A DNA stretch of 64,000 nucleotides from Xylaria sp. FL1777. Taxonomy: Eukaryota; Ascomycota; Sordariomycetes; Xylariales; Xylariaceae. The DNA lies in assembly GCA_022578965.1 (NCBI GenBank), contig MU400537.1, positions 326,894 to 390,893 of the forward strand. The letters are read 5' to 3'. A program made the position numbers and the translations under genes. Shown one piece after another: positions 53,761 to 64,000 of the stretch. Position 1 is the first letter of the stretch; every line of letters begins with the position of its first letter. The notes beneath the pieces were generated by a model. The model was not told the origin of the DNA. It searched no databases and saw only the letters and a list, made by a program, of their open reading frames with translations.

Positions 53761-54327
53761 TAGGCATCTTGGCAGCCCGAAAACAAGCCCGCAAACGCTG
53801 CATGCTAAATTTTTGTTATTCATCCTTATGGCTTCTTTAAAAAATGCTCAGGTATGTTTAAAACTACGTAATATGAAAAGCCAAAGTTCAATCTTAAATA
53901 GCAGGCTTGGTTTTTAGGCGTCGCATTTTGATGTTGGGGCATCAACCTAAACCTAACATAGGTAGCAGCTCCCCCGCAAATACTACGTATAATCCTTCAA
54001 CAACTAATATACCTACCCAGCTAGTAGTACTAGTAGGGGGCTATTTATAAACATTCAGGGCTACTGCTATTACTTATGACGTATCTACTGCATATAAGTA
54101 GAATAGTTGACCGTTTGCAGCTATCAGGAGCATTTGTTCTAAATTAACTTGACATCATTTGATAGAAGCACCTAAACAAACATAAATCGATTACGGCCGC
54201 TACCTAGAAGTCTGGAACTTTATATCTCAGCATTTGAATCTAATTATTCGATAAGCATTTTATTTATTTAGTCTTATTCCCGTCTTCACTACAATTGTCA
54301 AGCAATTCAACTCTCCTCAGCGCGGCC
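53761..54327. other. AT-leaning spacer
   Basis: No gene recognised. Contains CTACCTACC-like motifs near 54010 and becomes AT-richer towards the next gene. Confidence 0.4.
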
Positions 54328-54684
54328 ATGTCATCAGCCATACCATCGAACCAGACCTGCGACATAAACGCCATCCCCGATTTCCAGTCGCTCTCTATTC
54401 CCAAGGATATCCCCGTCGGCGCCCTCTCGAGGAGAAATGACACGCTCATAGCGATGCAGCAATGCTGCTCGCCGAATCCAGTCAACTCTGCCGGCGACTG
54501 TGTACTATGGTGCGAGATTCCGAAGAATTTAACCGGGGAGGAATGGGTGCAGTGCACAAACCCATATATTGACGGTGTGCACGGCGTCGAATACCAGAAT
54601 GAAGGGATGTTGGTCACGGCTCTGCGTCCCTCTGTTATGGGCATTGCCGTTATCGCGTTGCTTATCTCAGGCATCTATGCCTAG
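54328..54684 (+). CDS. Small six-cysteine protein with a hydrophobic C-terminus, 118 aa
   Basis: The ATG at 54328 begins M-S-S-A-I-P-S-N-Q-T-C-D-I. Six cysteines are present (T-C-D, Q-Q-C-C-S-P-N-P, G-D-C-V-L-W-C, V-Q-C-T). Three N-glycosylation sequons (N-Q-T, N-D-T, N-L-T) also occur, and the chain ends in a hydrophobic stretch, V-M-G-I-A-V-I-A-L-L-I-S-G-I-Y-A, that could be a tail anchor or GPI signal. These features suggest a surface or secreted protein. The visible start lacks a signal peptide. The in-frame region just upstream (54244-54327) is open and hydrophobic but has no ATG, so an upstream exon could supply one. I recall similar small proteins in other ascomycetes but cannot name the family. 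It is the last intact gene before the AT-rich block. Confidence 0.65.
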   Translation: MSSAIPSNQTCDINAIPDFQSLSIPKDIPVGALSRRNDTLIAMQQCCSPNPVNSAGDCVLWCEIPKNLTGEEWVQCTNPYIDGVHGVEYQNEGMLVTALRPSVMGIAVIALLISGIYA

Positions 54685-55540
54685 TAGCCGCCGTGACGAA
54701 AAGAGCAAATCGCCATCACAGCCTTATATGGACCACCGTGGAGCTCATAGCTACGCCGTCAAACTGCCTAGCAGGGACGATGTTGGTAGCAATGAGGTGC
54801 GAAAAAAAAGGTCGGGCATAATGATTTGGTATCTTCAGCGCTCGTCTAAGTGTGGTTCATTATGACAAAAACACCGTCTTCAAGAATTCCGAGCAGCGAA
54901 TAGGGGTATCACCATGATTGATGTTAGGCTATCTCAGACGATGCAAAGCGTTCTAGATTTAAATATAGCGCTATCGAAGAAAGTTATGTACTATGTTTTT
55001 CAGGTGCAGTTTACCGTAACATTTATCAACAAACTCGTCTGATGTCACCCCACCCAACAACAAACTTCCTAATTAGGTGTAGTAACTGTGCTTTTAAGAC
55101 TACCGGTACTTCAGCAGAGGCTCTATATTCTGACAGCAGAGACCAGGAGAGCAATCGAAGCGGCAATAACTTGCCCGAATCCAAACGCCAACTCCCAAGT
55201 TCCCGTCTCTACCTTCCAAAGGATGACACTTAGCCAAATAATAGCAATCCCTAGCCATAAACAAGATATATGAAGGGGTAGTATGCGGGTTAATCTGTCT
55301 TTCTGCCACCCTAAAGCGAAGTATAGACCCCTAACGCGTTCTGTATCGAGGAACTTTTCATGTAGTTGAGGAATACTAATCGAATACCATCCCCTAGAAT
55401 GTAATATTAGTATTCGTTCAAAGGCGTGATGGATCGATCGCTCGACTTGCTCTAAATTTGTGACAAGGGCTCTAGTAGAGGGCTTGGAACTTAGTTATAT
55501 TGTTATCTAACTAATAATTCTCTAGGGGTCTTAAAGCTAT
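54685..55540. other. Transition spacer before the AT-rich block
   Basis: Base composition is still ordinary. Only short ORFs without domains are present. AT content rises steeply between about 55,480 and 55,600. Confidence 0.45.
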
Positions 55541-58500
55541 GGGTTTTTCCCGTTCTTCGTACGTGGGAATATTCTGGCCTATTTATGCTTATTAGGCCGC
55601 TATATAATCTAGGACTTCCTTAGCTATTAAGTTGCTGCATATGTAACTATATTACAAGTAATTATTATAAACTAATAGTTTAACTTTATATGCGTTAGTT
55701 TAAGTAGTACTAGCTTAAAACCGGTTATAAGTTAATGTTTGTTTAATACTATTTTTTTTTTTCTTTAAGCTTAACTTTAAGCAGTATTAAAATCTTTAAT
55801 TTAAACTTTAAAAGTTTGCTAGTTTGCTAAAATTATATTAATAAAAGTTTTATATAAAAGCTTTAGTGCTATTAATAAACATATAATTAAAAGGTTTTTA
55901 AGTTTAATGCTGTTTAGCTAGCTAATTTTTTTACTTAATTAGGTATTTAATATTTTTTTAAGTTTTTATAAAATCTTTAATTTTTTTTACTTAATAATTT
56001 TTTGCTTTAATTAAAAGCACTTTTTATAGAACTTAGTTAAAGTTAAGCAATGCTTAATTATTAACATAATAAAGCTTAATAAATAAAACATAAAATAAAT
56101 TATAGATTTTTTAACCTTTAAGTAATAATAGCTTAATAGCAATAAAAAAAATTATCTTTTAAATTTTAAAAAATTTTAATATTTTTTTGTTTAGTTTTTT
56201 AATAGGTTTTTTAGTTTTAATATAACGCACATTTAATATAACTAATTAATTAAGTTTATAAAGCAATATTTTTTATTGTTTTTTATTTACTTATTTCTTT
56301 ATTTATTGTTTAAACTTATTTAGCTATAGCTTAACTTTTTTATAAACTTTAGTTATTTAATAAGCATATAAATTACTAATTAAGTTATATAGCATACTTA
56401 AAGGTAAATTATATACTATTAAATAAAAGCTATAATTAATATAAAACAAAAATACATAAATTAAAGCAAATATAGCGTTATTATATATAAACTTTATAGT
56501 TAATAATGTTATAACTACGCTACTTAAGTACTTTAGCATATGTTATAAGTTATATATATATATAAAATATTTTTTCTATACTTATTTCATGGAAGTTTTT
56601 TCTTTTCTTTAAGCTTTAGTTTTGTTAAATACTTATTATAAAACTAAAGATATATTAACTATTATATTTAACCTTTAATGCTTTATACTTTTTATAATAA
56701 TTTTAAAGCTTCTTAAAATAAAGTTACTTATAATACTTTATTATACTATAAAATAGCTAAACATTAATTAACTATATAAGCTAGTGCTATTCTTAATAGC
56801 TTTTCTTTAAAACAAACTTTAATAATGAACTAAAAACAAACTTAGCATAAATTATCTTTAAAACTAAGCTTAAGCAAATAATAATTACTTAGTGCTTTAA
56901 GTGCTAATATTTAACTGTTATAAACATAAATTGCATAGCTTTTAGCTAAAATTAAAAAATTAAAGCAATAAGTTATACAGCAAAAAAATAAAAGCAAATA
57001 AGTTGCCTTAAAATTAAAAATAGCTTGTATTATTTTTACTTTATAATTAAGTAAACAAAAGAACTAAAAAACAACATTTCTAAAAAAACAAGAAAACCTT
57101 TTAAACTTTAAAAAATAATCCTGCAACTTAAGTTAAAAACAAAAACATAAAAATTCTAGTAATAATAATAACTCTTTATTTTTTAGCTTTAATAAAAAGC
57201 ATAATTAAAGAAAACTTAAACATTAATTACATTAAAATTGCTTATATTACTATTAGCGCTATTTATTCAAAAATGCTAATTTTAGCTAACTATTAAAGTT
57301 TAACTATAACTTTTTTAGTATAAAATTTACTTATTAATGCTAGCTAAAATAAATAAAAAAACTTTAAACTATTTTTAAAAAAACTAATTAAAAATTTTAT
57401 TGCAATAAAAACAAAATCTTATATATGCATAACAACATAAATTAAAACTATAAAAATGCTTATTAATTAGCATTATAAAAGTTATTAACCTTAAAAAAAA
57501 AACAATTTAAAACTAACTAAAAAATATTTTTAAATTAAACTAAAATTTTGCTTAAGCAGTTTGCTTTTTTATAAGCTAGCATAAGTATATAATTAAAACA
57601 AGCAAATTAACAAGCTAACTAAAACCTAAAACTATTTAATTAATATTTTGCTAGCATTAAACTTTAAAATGTTTGCTAAAACAAAAGCAAAAAAGCTTTA
57701 TTATATTATTAAAAACTAAGTATATTACTTTAGCAAAAGCTAATAAACTATTATAACTTATTATTAACTATATAAGCTAATATAATTAATACTGCATAAT
57801 AATATTAAAAACTAATAACTAAAAAATAATGCTTAAACTGCAGTAAAAAAAAACTAAAGTTAAACATTACTTAAATTACTAGTAAATTAACCTTAAATAT
57901 TAAGCAAAACTAAACTAGTAATTAGTATATTAATATTAGCTGCAAAAATAACAATACTAGTTTTAACAATTAGAACTATTTTTGCAAAAGCAATAATTAT
58001 AACAATAGTTATAATAATAATAACTAAAAATTTTATAAAAGCAATAATAGCTATAAAAGCTAAAATTAATACTATAAAAGCAACAATAATAAAAGTTATA
58101 ACTAGTATTAAAACTAAAAATATATAAACAACCAAAATAATATTAATAATACTTATACTTTAAAAAACTATTATACTTTTAAAACCTCTTTAAATTAACT
58201 TTAAAACAATAATAAAAATAGTTTAAATTTAAACCTTTATAAAAACTTTATTTGCTATAGCTATAAATAACTTAGCTATATTACTTTTAATTACTTTTAG
58301 CTTAAAAGTAATAATAATAATAGTAATAATAAAAACAATAAATTTAATAGCTATACTAGCTATAATAGTAATACTACTTAAAAATAAACTATTTAAAAAA
58401 TTTAAGTAAATAAAAACTAAAACATAAATAAAAAAAACTAAAAACAGCAATTAAAGTTTTATATACCTTTTTTATAAAAGTTATAATATTATAACTTAAA

Positions 58501-59289
58501 AAATAAATAGTAAGCTTAGCACTAATTATATTAGCTATAAATTTTAAGCTAAAGTTATTATTTTATATATTTATTTTATGCTGTTTTTATACTTTTTATA
58601 CTATTTATTTTATTAGCTTTATAAAACTATTTATTAAAACTTATATTAATTTTAATTTATGCGTTAAATGTAATTATATTAGTTTTACTTTTGCTTTTTA
58701 TTATAAATTATAGCAAGCACTTTTTTATATATTTATATTATAATATACTGCTAAAAGTAAATTTTTTACTTATAAAGCTTATTAAGTTATTTATAAATTA
58801 ACTAATAGTTATAGTATTACTTGCAAAATTAAGCATATATATATAACTATTAACTATAACTATTGCTTTAAAAGCAGCTTTTTTTTATTATTTTAAACTA
58901 CTTTAAAAAATAAAGAAATTATATTAAATTTAAGCACTAATTAATAGTTTTTTAAATTATGCTATTTTTAAGTAAAAATACTTAGTTTAACTAAGTTTAT
59001 AAAAGCTTATTAAAACTAAGCTTACTACTATATTATTATTTAATTACTTAAACTTATATAGCTTAAAAAGTTAAAAAAAAGCTTTAGTTATTTTAATTTT
59101 ATAGCAATTCTAAAAAAGTTTTATAATTTATTTAAGTTTTTTAATACTAGCAAAGCAAACATATTACTATAATTAAAGCAAAAAAACTTTGCTATTAAGC
59201 TAAAAAAAAACGTAGTTATACTTTATTTTCTTATATATTTATTAGCTTAAAATAAGCTAAAAAAACTACAAAAATAGCTTAATAAAATA

Positions 59290-60530
59290 CTAAAAGCAAA
59301 AAAAATTAAAAAGTTTACTAGCTTTACTAGCGTTTTAATTTTTTTTATACCTAAAAAAAATAAAAGCTTACGCTTATATATAAATTATAAAAAACTTAAT
59401 TAAGTTATATATAAAAATTAATATATTTTATTACTTATTTTAAAGCTACTTAATAAAATTTTAAAAGCTAAAATTTTTAGTAAAATTAACTTTAAAAACG
59501 CTTATTATTATTTATATATTTAAAAAAAAAATAAATAAAAAACAGCATTTTATATATACTATAGCTACTATAAATTTTTAGTTATACTTATAAATTTATT
59601 AAATGCTTTTATTACTTTTTAAAGTTATATATAAAAAGCATTTAATAATATAATAAATATATTTTATATTGCATATTTTAATAATATGCTTATTTTTTTT
59701 TTAAATAAAAATTTCTATATAAAACATATTTAAAACATTATTAAAAAGCTACAAAAAGCAAAACTATATGCTAAACTATTTAAGTGCTAATTTTATTAAA
59801 AAAAAATCAAATTTTTAAGTTATATTATTTTTAGCTAAAAAATTAAAATAAACTTTTTATATATAAACATTATTTAATAATAGCTTATATTAAATATTTA
59901 TTAAGCATTATAATAATTTTTAAAGTTTTACAACTTTTATTGCTGTTTTATAAATAAGTATTTTTATATTGCTACGCTTTTGTTTAAGTATTTAAAAAAA
60001 AATGCAACAAAAACAAAAAAAAATCAAATTTTCTTAAATAGTCTTAAAAAAAAAGCTTTTAAAAACTTTTAAAATATATTTAAGCAAGCTATTTTTTTTA
60101 TACATTTTAACCCTAAAAAACAAATATTACTAAAAACTAATTCTTTTAAAGTAGCTTTTGCAAAAAATTTATTCTAGCAAAATAATTAAGGCATTTTTAA
60201 ACTAGTTATATTTTATTTTTAAAAGCTATCCAAAAAAAAAATACAGTATAGTACGTTTAACTAAAAAATGCTTACAATAATAAATTGCTTTAAGTATTAA
60301 CAGCATTATTTACAAAAAAGCAATTTACTAGTTAAAATATTAATTAATTATATTAACCTTTAAGCGTTTATAAAAACACTAAAGCTTAATAAAAAGCAAG
60401 TTTATTAATATTTATTATTAGCTTTTTTTAATTTTATTATTAAATATTAAGCAAGCAAAAAAAATAAAGCTAATTTTCTTTTATGCTGTTTTAATTATAT
60501 AGCTGTTTTGCTTAGTAATATTAATATTCT
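59290..60530 (+). mobile_element. RIP-destroyed Ty3/gypsy pol: reverse transcriptase and RNase H remains
   Basis: Read in the plus strand, one frame with many stops shows the order of a Ty3/gypsy polyprotein. Near 59,340 is I-P-K-K-N-K-S-L-R-L-Y-I-N-Y-K-K-L-N (usually V-D-Y-R-x-L-N). Near 59,480 is A-K-I-F-S-K-I-N-F-K-N-A-Y (usually K-I-D-L-x-x-A-Y). At 59,674-59,685 is Y-F-N-N, in the place of the catalytic Y-L-D-D. Near 60,265 is M-L-T-I-I-N-C-F-K-Y, then L-V-K-I-L-I-N-Y-I-N-L (usually T-D-H-x-N-L) and I-I-K-Y of RNase H. At least one frameshift lies in a T run near 59,700. Each catalytic Asp is now Asn. No integrase is recognised after about 60,530, so the copy also looks truncated. The protease and gag side upstream (about 57-59 kb) is too decayed to delimit. 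Confidence 0.85.
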
Positions 60531-60558
60531 TTTAACGTTAAAAAAAAAAGTTGCAGTA

Positions 60559-60648
60559 ATATAACAAGTTAAAGTTTTTAATTTATACTTTAGTGCTTAA
60601 GCTAAAGCTTTATACTTTAAAGCTACACTATAATAAACTTGTTATATA
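60559..60648. repeat. 12-bp inverted repeat at the end of the pol remains
   Basis: ATATAACAAGTT (60559-60570) and AACTTGTTATAT (60637-60648) are exact reverse complements, 66 bp apart. In an AT-only setting this could arise by chance, but the arms contain the rare C and G. Confidence 0.5.
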
Positions 60649-60654
60649 TTAATA

Positions 60655-60760
60655 TAACGGGTTTGCCCTTGGGGTTTTAATTTGCAAGTAATAATAAAAT
60701 CTTTAATAGTAGTTTATTAAGGAGGTTTTCGGGGTACTTTTATTACTGTGCATTAATAAA
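60655..60760. other. Short island of less mutated sequence
   Basis: ACGGGTTTGCCCTTGGGG (60656-60673) and GGAGGTTTTCGGGG (60721-60734) keep runs of G and C that are otherwise absent from this block. They may belong to a different insertion or to sequence that was single-copy when RIP acted. Confidence 0.5.
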
Positions 60761-61159
60761 GGTTTTAAAGAATTAAAAGTAATAAATGTATTAGTGCTTA
60801 GCAGTTATAAAAAAATTAATAGTTAAAGAATTAAAACTAAATAAATAACTAAATACAAAAAGTGCATAATTATATAAACAAAAAAAAAGTAGAAAAAGTA
60901 ATAACTTTTTTTAAATTATTGCAAGTTTAGTAAGCATTAAATTACTATAAGCTTAGTAAGCCTTAAATTACTGTAAGCCTAGTAAGCTAAATAAATTATT
61001 ACATAATTTTAGCTTTAGTTAGTACAAAAAAAGGTGCAAAATATATATAAAAGCATTAAGCTGCTTTAAAAGCTACTTTTGTGCTAATTTTATAACATTA
61101 TTTCTTTTTTTCTAAAATTGTTGTTTTAATAATTTTCCGTAAGTATTTTTTTTTCTTTT

Positions 61160-61740
61160 TTTTTTTATATGTTATAATGTTAAAGCGCATTAAAAAAACT
61201 AACTGTTTATTTAAAACAAAGCAAAAACTTATTTTTGCTTTTTTTATTAATTTTATTAGCTATAAAGTTATGCTTTGCTTTTATTACTTTAATTAATTAT
61301 TAATATACAAAATAACAAATAATATGTTTTATTATTTTAAATGTGTATATATTAGTTGCTTTTGCAATAAATTAAAAATCTTAGTTAACTTAATTAATAA
61401 TATAGTTTTTAAACACTATTGTTTTAAGAAAAAAAAAAAGCAAACAAAGCAATAGCTATTTTTAGTTCAAAAAGAATTAAAACAAGCTTAAAATAGCTTT
61501 AACTTTGTTTTAAGTAAATTAGCTTAGCTTTACATACAAAAACGTTTTTTAAAAGCAAAAAGTATTAAAATAGTTTAGCAAAAGCTTTAGTTTTTAAATA
61601 AACTAAACAAAATAAAACGCATTAAAAAAAAACAAAAAGTACTAGTAAAAAAGCAAAAACAACAAAAAAAGCAAGCTAAAGCAACACAAGCTGCTTTATT
61701 TAAGTTTAATTAAAATTTTTTAAGTGTTTTTTTTAAAGTT
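61160..61740 (+). pseudogene. RIP-decayed coding frame with cysteine-rich start and coiled-coil end
   Basis: A single plus-strand frame of about 190 codons, broken by stops, reads K-V-M-L-C-F-Y-Y-F and S-C-F-C-N-K then H-Y-C-F. A long K/Q-rich helix follows, with L-Y-I-Q-K-R-F-L-K-A-K-S-I-K-I-V and later Q-A-K-A-T-Q-A-A-L-F-K-F. Reversing Lys to Glu in thought gives a heptad-rich coiled coil. The layout, cysteine pairs followed by a coiled coil, is like a fungal protein family common near gypsy elements, as I recall it; the assignment is tentative. Composition and stops match RIP. Confidence 0.5.
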
Positions 61741-64000
61741 AACTTTTTTTTTCTAGTTTTAAGCAGTTAAAGTATTAGTAGTAAAACTAGCTTATAACTA
61801 CTTTAGCAGTTTTTAAATGTTTTTTAAGTTTTTAAGTATTATTAGCATATAAGTATTTTTTTTATTTAATAAAATATTTTAAGTTATTATTATTTTAACA
61901 AAAATTTAGTATACTTTTAACTTTATAAACGTTTTAATTTGTTTTTATTTTTAGTTATGTTTTAATAAGTATTTTAATAAGTATTAATTTTAGTAAAAAA
62001 ATATAAAAAATAAAGTAAATTTACATATTTTTTAGTAATAATAGTTTATAGTTAGTAAGTAAAATAACTTTTTTAATTTTAAAAAGGCTAAATTTTTTAA
62101 ATTTTAATTTATTGCTTAGTTGTTTTATTTTAATTTAAGAAATATTAGTGTTTATATTTTATTTTTGTTATAATAAATAAACTTTGTTTTTTTTTTTAAA
62201 AGTTAGTTCTTTAGTTTGTTTTTTGTTATAATATATTAACATTTATTATTATAAAAATTAAAAGCATAGTTATAGTTTAGCTTATAATGTTTTAATTTTT
62301 ATTATAATAGTTCTTGCTTAAAGTACTATAGTTAAAATAGCAAATGCTTTTAATAATGTTTTTTTTTGTTTTTTAGTAATTGCTTATTATTTATAAACAG
62401 CTTTATGCAAAAATATATTTATATTTTTGTTTATTAATATATTATATAAAATCTATACTATTAATAATAGTTTTACTTAATTGTTTTATTAATAGTTAAT
62501 ATAACTTTATAAATATTATTTTAGTATTTAGTTTAGTTTTTTTGTTTGTTTATTTGTTTATAAGTAGTAAGCAGTTAAAAACTTTAGTTTAATACTAATA
62601 AGTTTAAAAAAACTAGTTTTAAATTTAAAAGTAAACAATTTATTTTAGTTTAAAATAATTTTTTTTAGTAGTTTATGCTTATTTAAATATTAGTATATAA
62701 AGGTATATATAAGTTGTTTAGCTGTTATATTTTTTTTAAACAGTAAAAAATAAGCGTACTTAGTAAATCTATTAATAATAATTTATATTTTATTGTATTA
62801 TACTTTTATAACTAGATTAATTAATAGAAATAGTGCTATAATAAAATTTTAAGCAATAGTATGCTATGCTTGTTTAAATATTTATATAAGTTATAATAGT
62901 TTATAAAGCTTATGTTAAGCTATTTTAGCTTTGTTATAAATATTATACTTTTTTATAATAGATTTAATTATGTTTTATAGTTTTAAAAAATTGTACTTTT
63001 TTTATAATTGTTTAACTATTTTTGTTGTTTTTTAATATTTATATAATAAGTATTCATAAAATTTTTTAATAAACTTGTTTTATAAAAATTTTAGTAAGTA
63101 AACTTTATATTTATATATTAGCTTATTATTTTTTGATTTTTTGTGTTTTTATAGTTATGCTAACTTTTTTAAGTTATAAGCTTATTATAGCTATATATTT
63201 ATAAAGTTTTTAAGTATAATTTTAACTTTTAAGCTTTTATTTTTTTAAAGATATAATATTTAAATGTTTTTTTTTAGAACTTTAAATTCTTTTTAACTTT
63301 GTTAACTAAGTATGTTTGCTTAAATGTTTTTTTTTTTTTTAATGTAATATATTTTAAAGTTAAATTTAAAAAAAAAAACTATTTAATTTTTATGTTGTTT
63401 AGTAATTTTTTATATAGTTATAAATTTCGTTAAGTTTTAATAATCTAAATAAATTTTAATTAGCTTTATAATTTTTATAAAAAACAGTTTTTACTTTTTA
63501 AGTGCTATAATAATTGCAAGCAGTTTTTTGTTATATATAAAATATTATAATGCTATATTTTATAGTGCTTTAAAGTAATAAGCTACTAAGTGTTATTTTT
63601 TGTTGTTTTTTAGTTGTTTTAAAACTTCTATAATTATATTATTTAAAGCATTTATTTTTAGCTTTTTTTTTTTTTATAAATTAAGTAGTTTAATTATAAA
63701 GTTAGAAATAACTTTTAGTTTTAGTTTTTTAAAAGCTTTTTAAGCTTTTTTTAAAATTAAGAAGGATTTTTTTTTGTATTTTTTTTTTGTATACTTTATA
63801 AAGTAAAATACTATTTTTTTAAAGTTTTAAATTAACATTTAAACATAGTTTAAAAATCCTAATGCTTGTTATATATTTATAATAATAACTAAGTTAAATA
63901 TCTTTTAGTTTTATATTATATTAATTTTTAACTATTAAATCTATATTTGTTTTAAAGTAATTATAAATCTTAAAAAGTCGATTTTTTATATATGCTATAT
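61741..64000. other. AT-rich remainder without readable features
   Basis: No motif, frame or repeat boundary could be recognised. The sequence continues in the same RIP-mutated style to the window end. Confidence 0.5.

Larger units (their letters stand above)
55541..64000. repeat. AT-saturated, RIP-mutated repeat block (continues beyond the window)
   Basis: Almost every reading frame is closed, and the sequence is nearly all A/T with TA-rich words. The remaining C and G sit largely in GC, AGC, GCT and CTT contexts. Recognisable protein remains (59.3-60.5 and 61.2-61.7 kb) show G:C to A:T changes only: Asp to Asn, Glu to Lys, Trp, Gln and Arg to stop. That is the pattern of repeat-induced point mutation, a pre-meiotic process of filamentous ascomycetes that mutates duplicated DNA. 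ORFs on the minus strand (57893-58135, 58229-58450) are low-complexity antisense readings. Such AT blocks occur at centromeres, near telomeres or as isolated islands; the window does not show which. Confidence 0.9.

Noticed and set aside
57893..58450. Two hydrophobic minus-strand ORFs in the AT block
   Set aside because: Ile/Val/Phe-rich antisense of an Asn/Lys-rich RIP-mutated frame.

Overview
This window is nuclear DNA of a filamentous ascomycete (Pezizomycotina; Sordariomycetes or Leotiomycetes seem most likely, but I cannot name a genus). The grounds are genes with mostly short (45-90 nt) GT-AG introns and CTAAC/CTGAC branch points, fungal-specific families (Clr5 plus ankyrin, DUF3632, the giant DUF6606/DUF3638/DUF3645 protein, small Myb/SANT-like genes), intergenic DNA full of GGTACCTA/TAGGTAGG motifs, and an 8.5 kb AT-saturated right end that carries the marks of repeat-induced point mutation (RIP).

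Layout. 1-5.6 kb: a cluster of small genes with fungal Myb/SANT-like domains, three on the minus strand (the first runs off the left edge) and one on the plus strand at 4.76 kb. 5.6-10.1 kb: gene-poor. 10.1-31.3 kb: a housekeeping block holding UFD1 (-), LIN1/CD2BP2-type GYF protein (+), an uncharacterised 755-aa basic nuclear protein (-), peptidyl-tRNA hydrolase 2 (+), a nuclear coiled-coil protein (-), RVB2/reptin (+), GAPDH (-) and frataxin (+). 31.3-36.2 kb: gene-poor, with one possible 100-aa gene and a perfect hairpin. 36.2-50.7 kb: a Clr5-ankyrin gene (+), a DUF3632 gene (-) and a 9.6-kb, four-exon gene for a 3,149-aa DUF6606/DUF3638/DUF3645 protein (-). 52.9-54.7 kb: a broken multi-SANT pseudogene and a small six-cysteine gene. 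From about 55.5 kb to the end: an AT-rich block containing a RIP-destroyed Ty3/gypsy pol (reverse transcriptase and RNase H readable) and a second decayed reading frame.

The genes do not form one pathway. UFD1 (ubiquitin/Cdc48), LIN1 (U5 snRNP), RVB2 (chromatin remodelling), PTH2 (translation), GAPDH (glycolysis) and frataxin (Fe-S) are core functions arranged as divergent or convergent neighbours. The accessory material lies at the two ends: young, variable SANT-like genes on the left, and SANT-like remains next to RIP-mutated repeats on the right.

Points of most interest: the SANT-like family, intact on one side and decayed on the other; a GC-AG intron that splits the P-loop of the giant DUF3638 protein; a second open frame with an A7 slip site in the coiled-coil gene; a UFD1 start codon that forms a 3-nt coding exon; and the sharp boundary to the RIP-mutated block. 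All splice models were built by eye and none is confirmed by transcripts.
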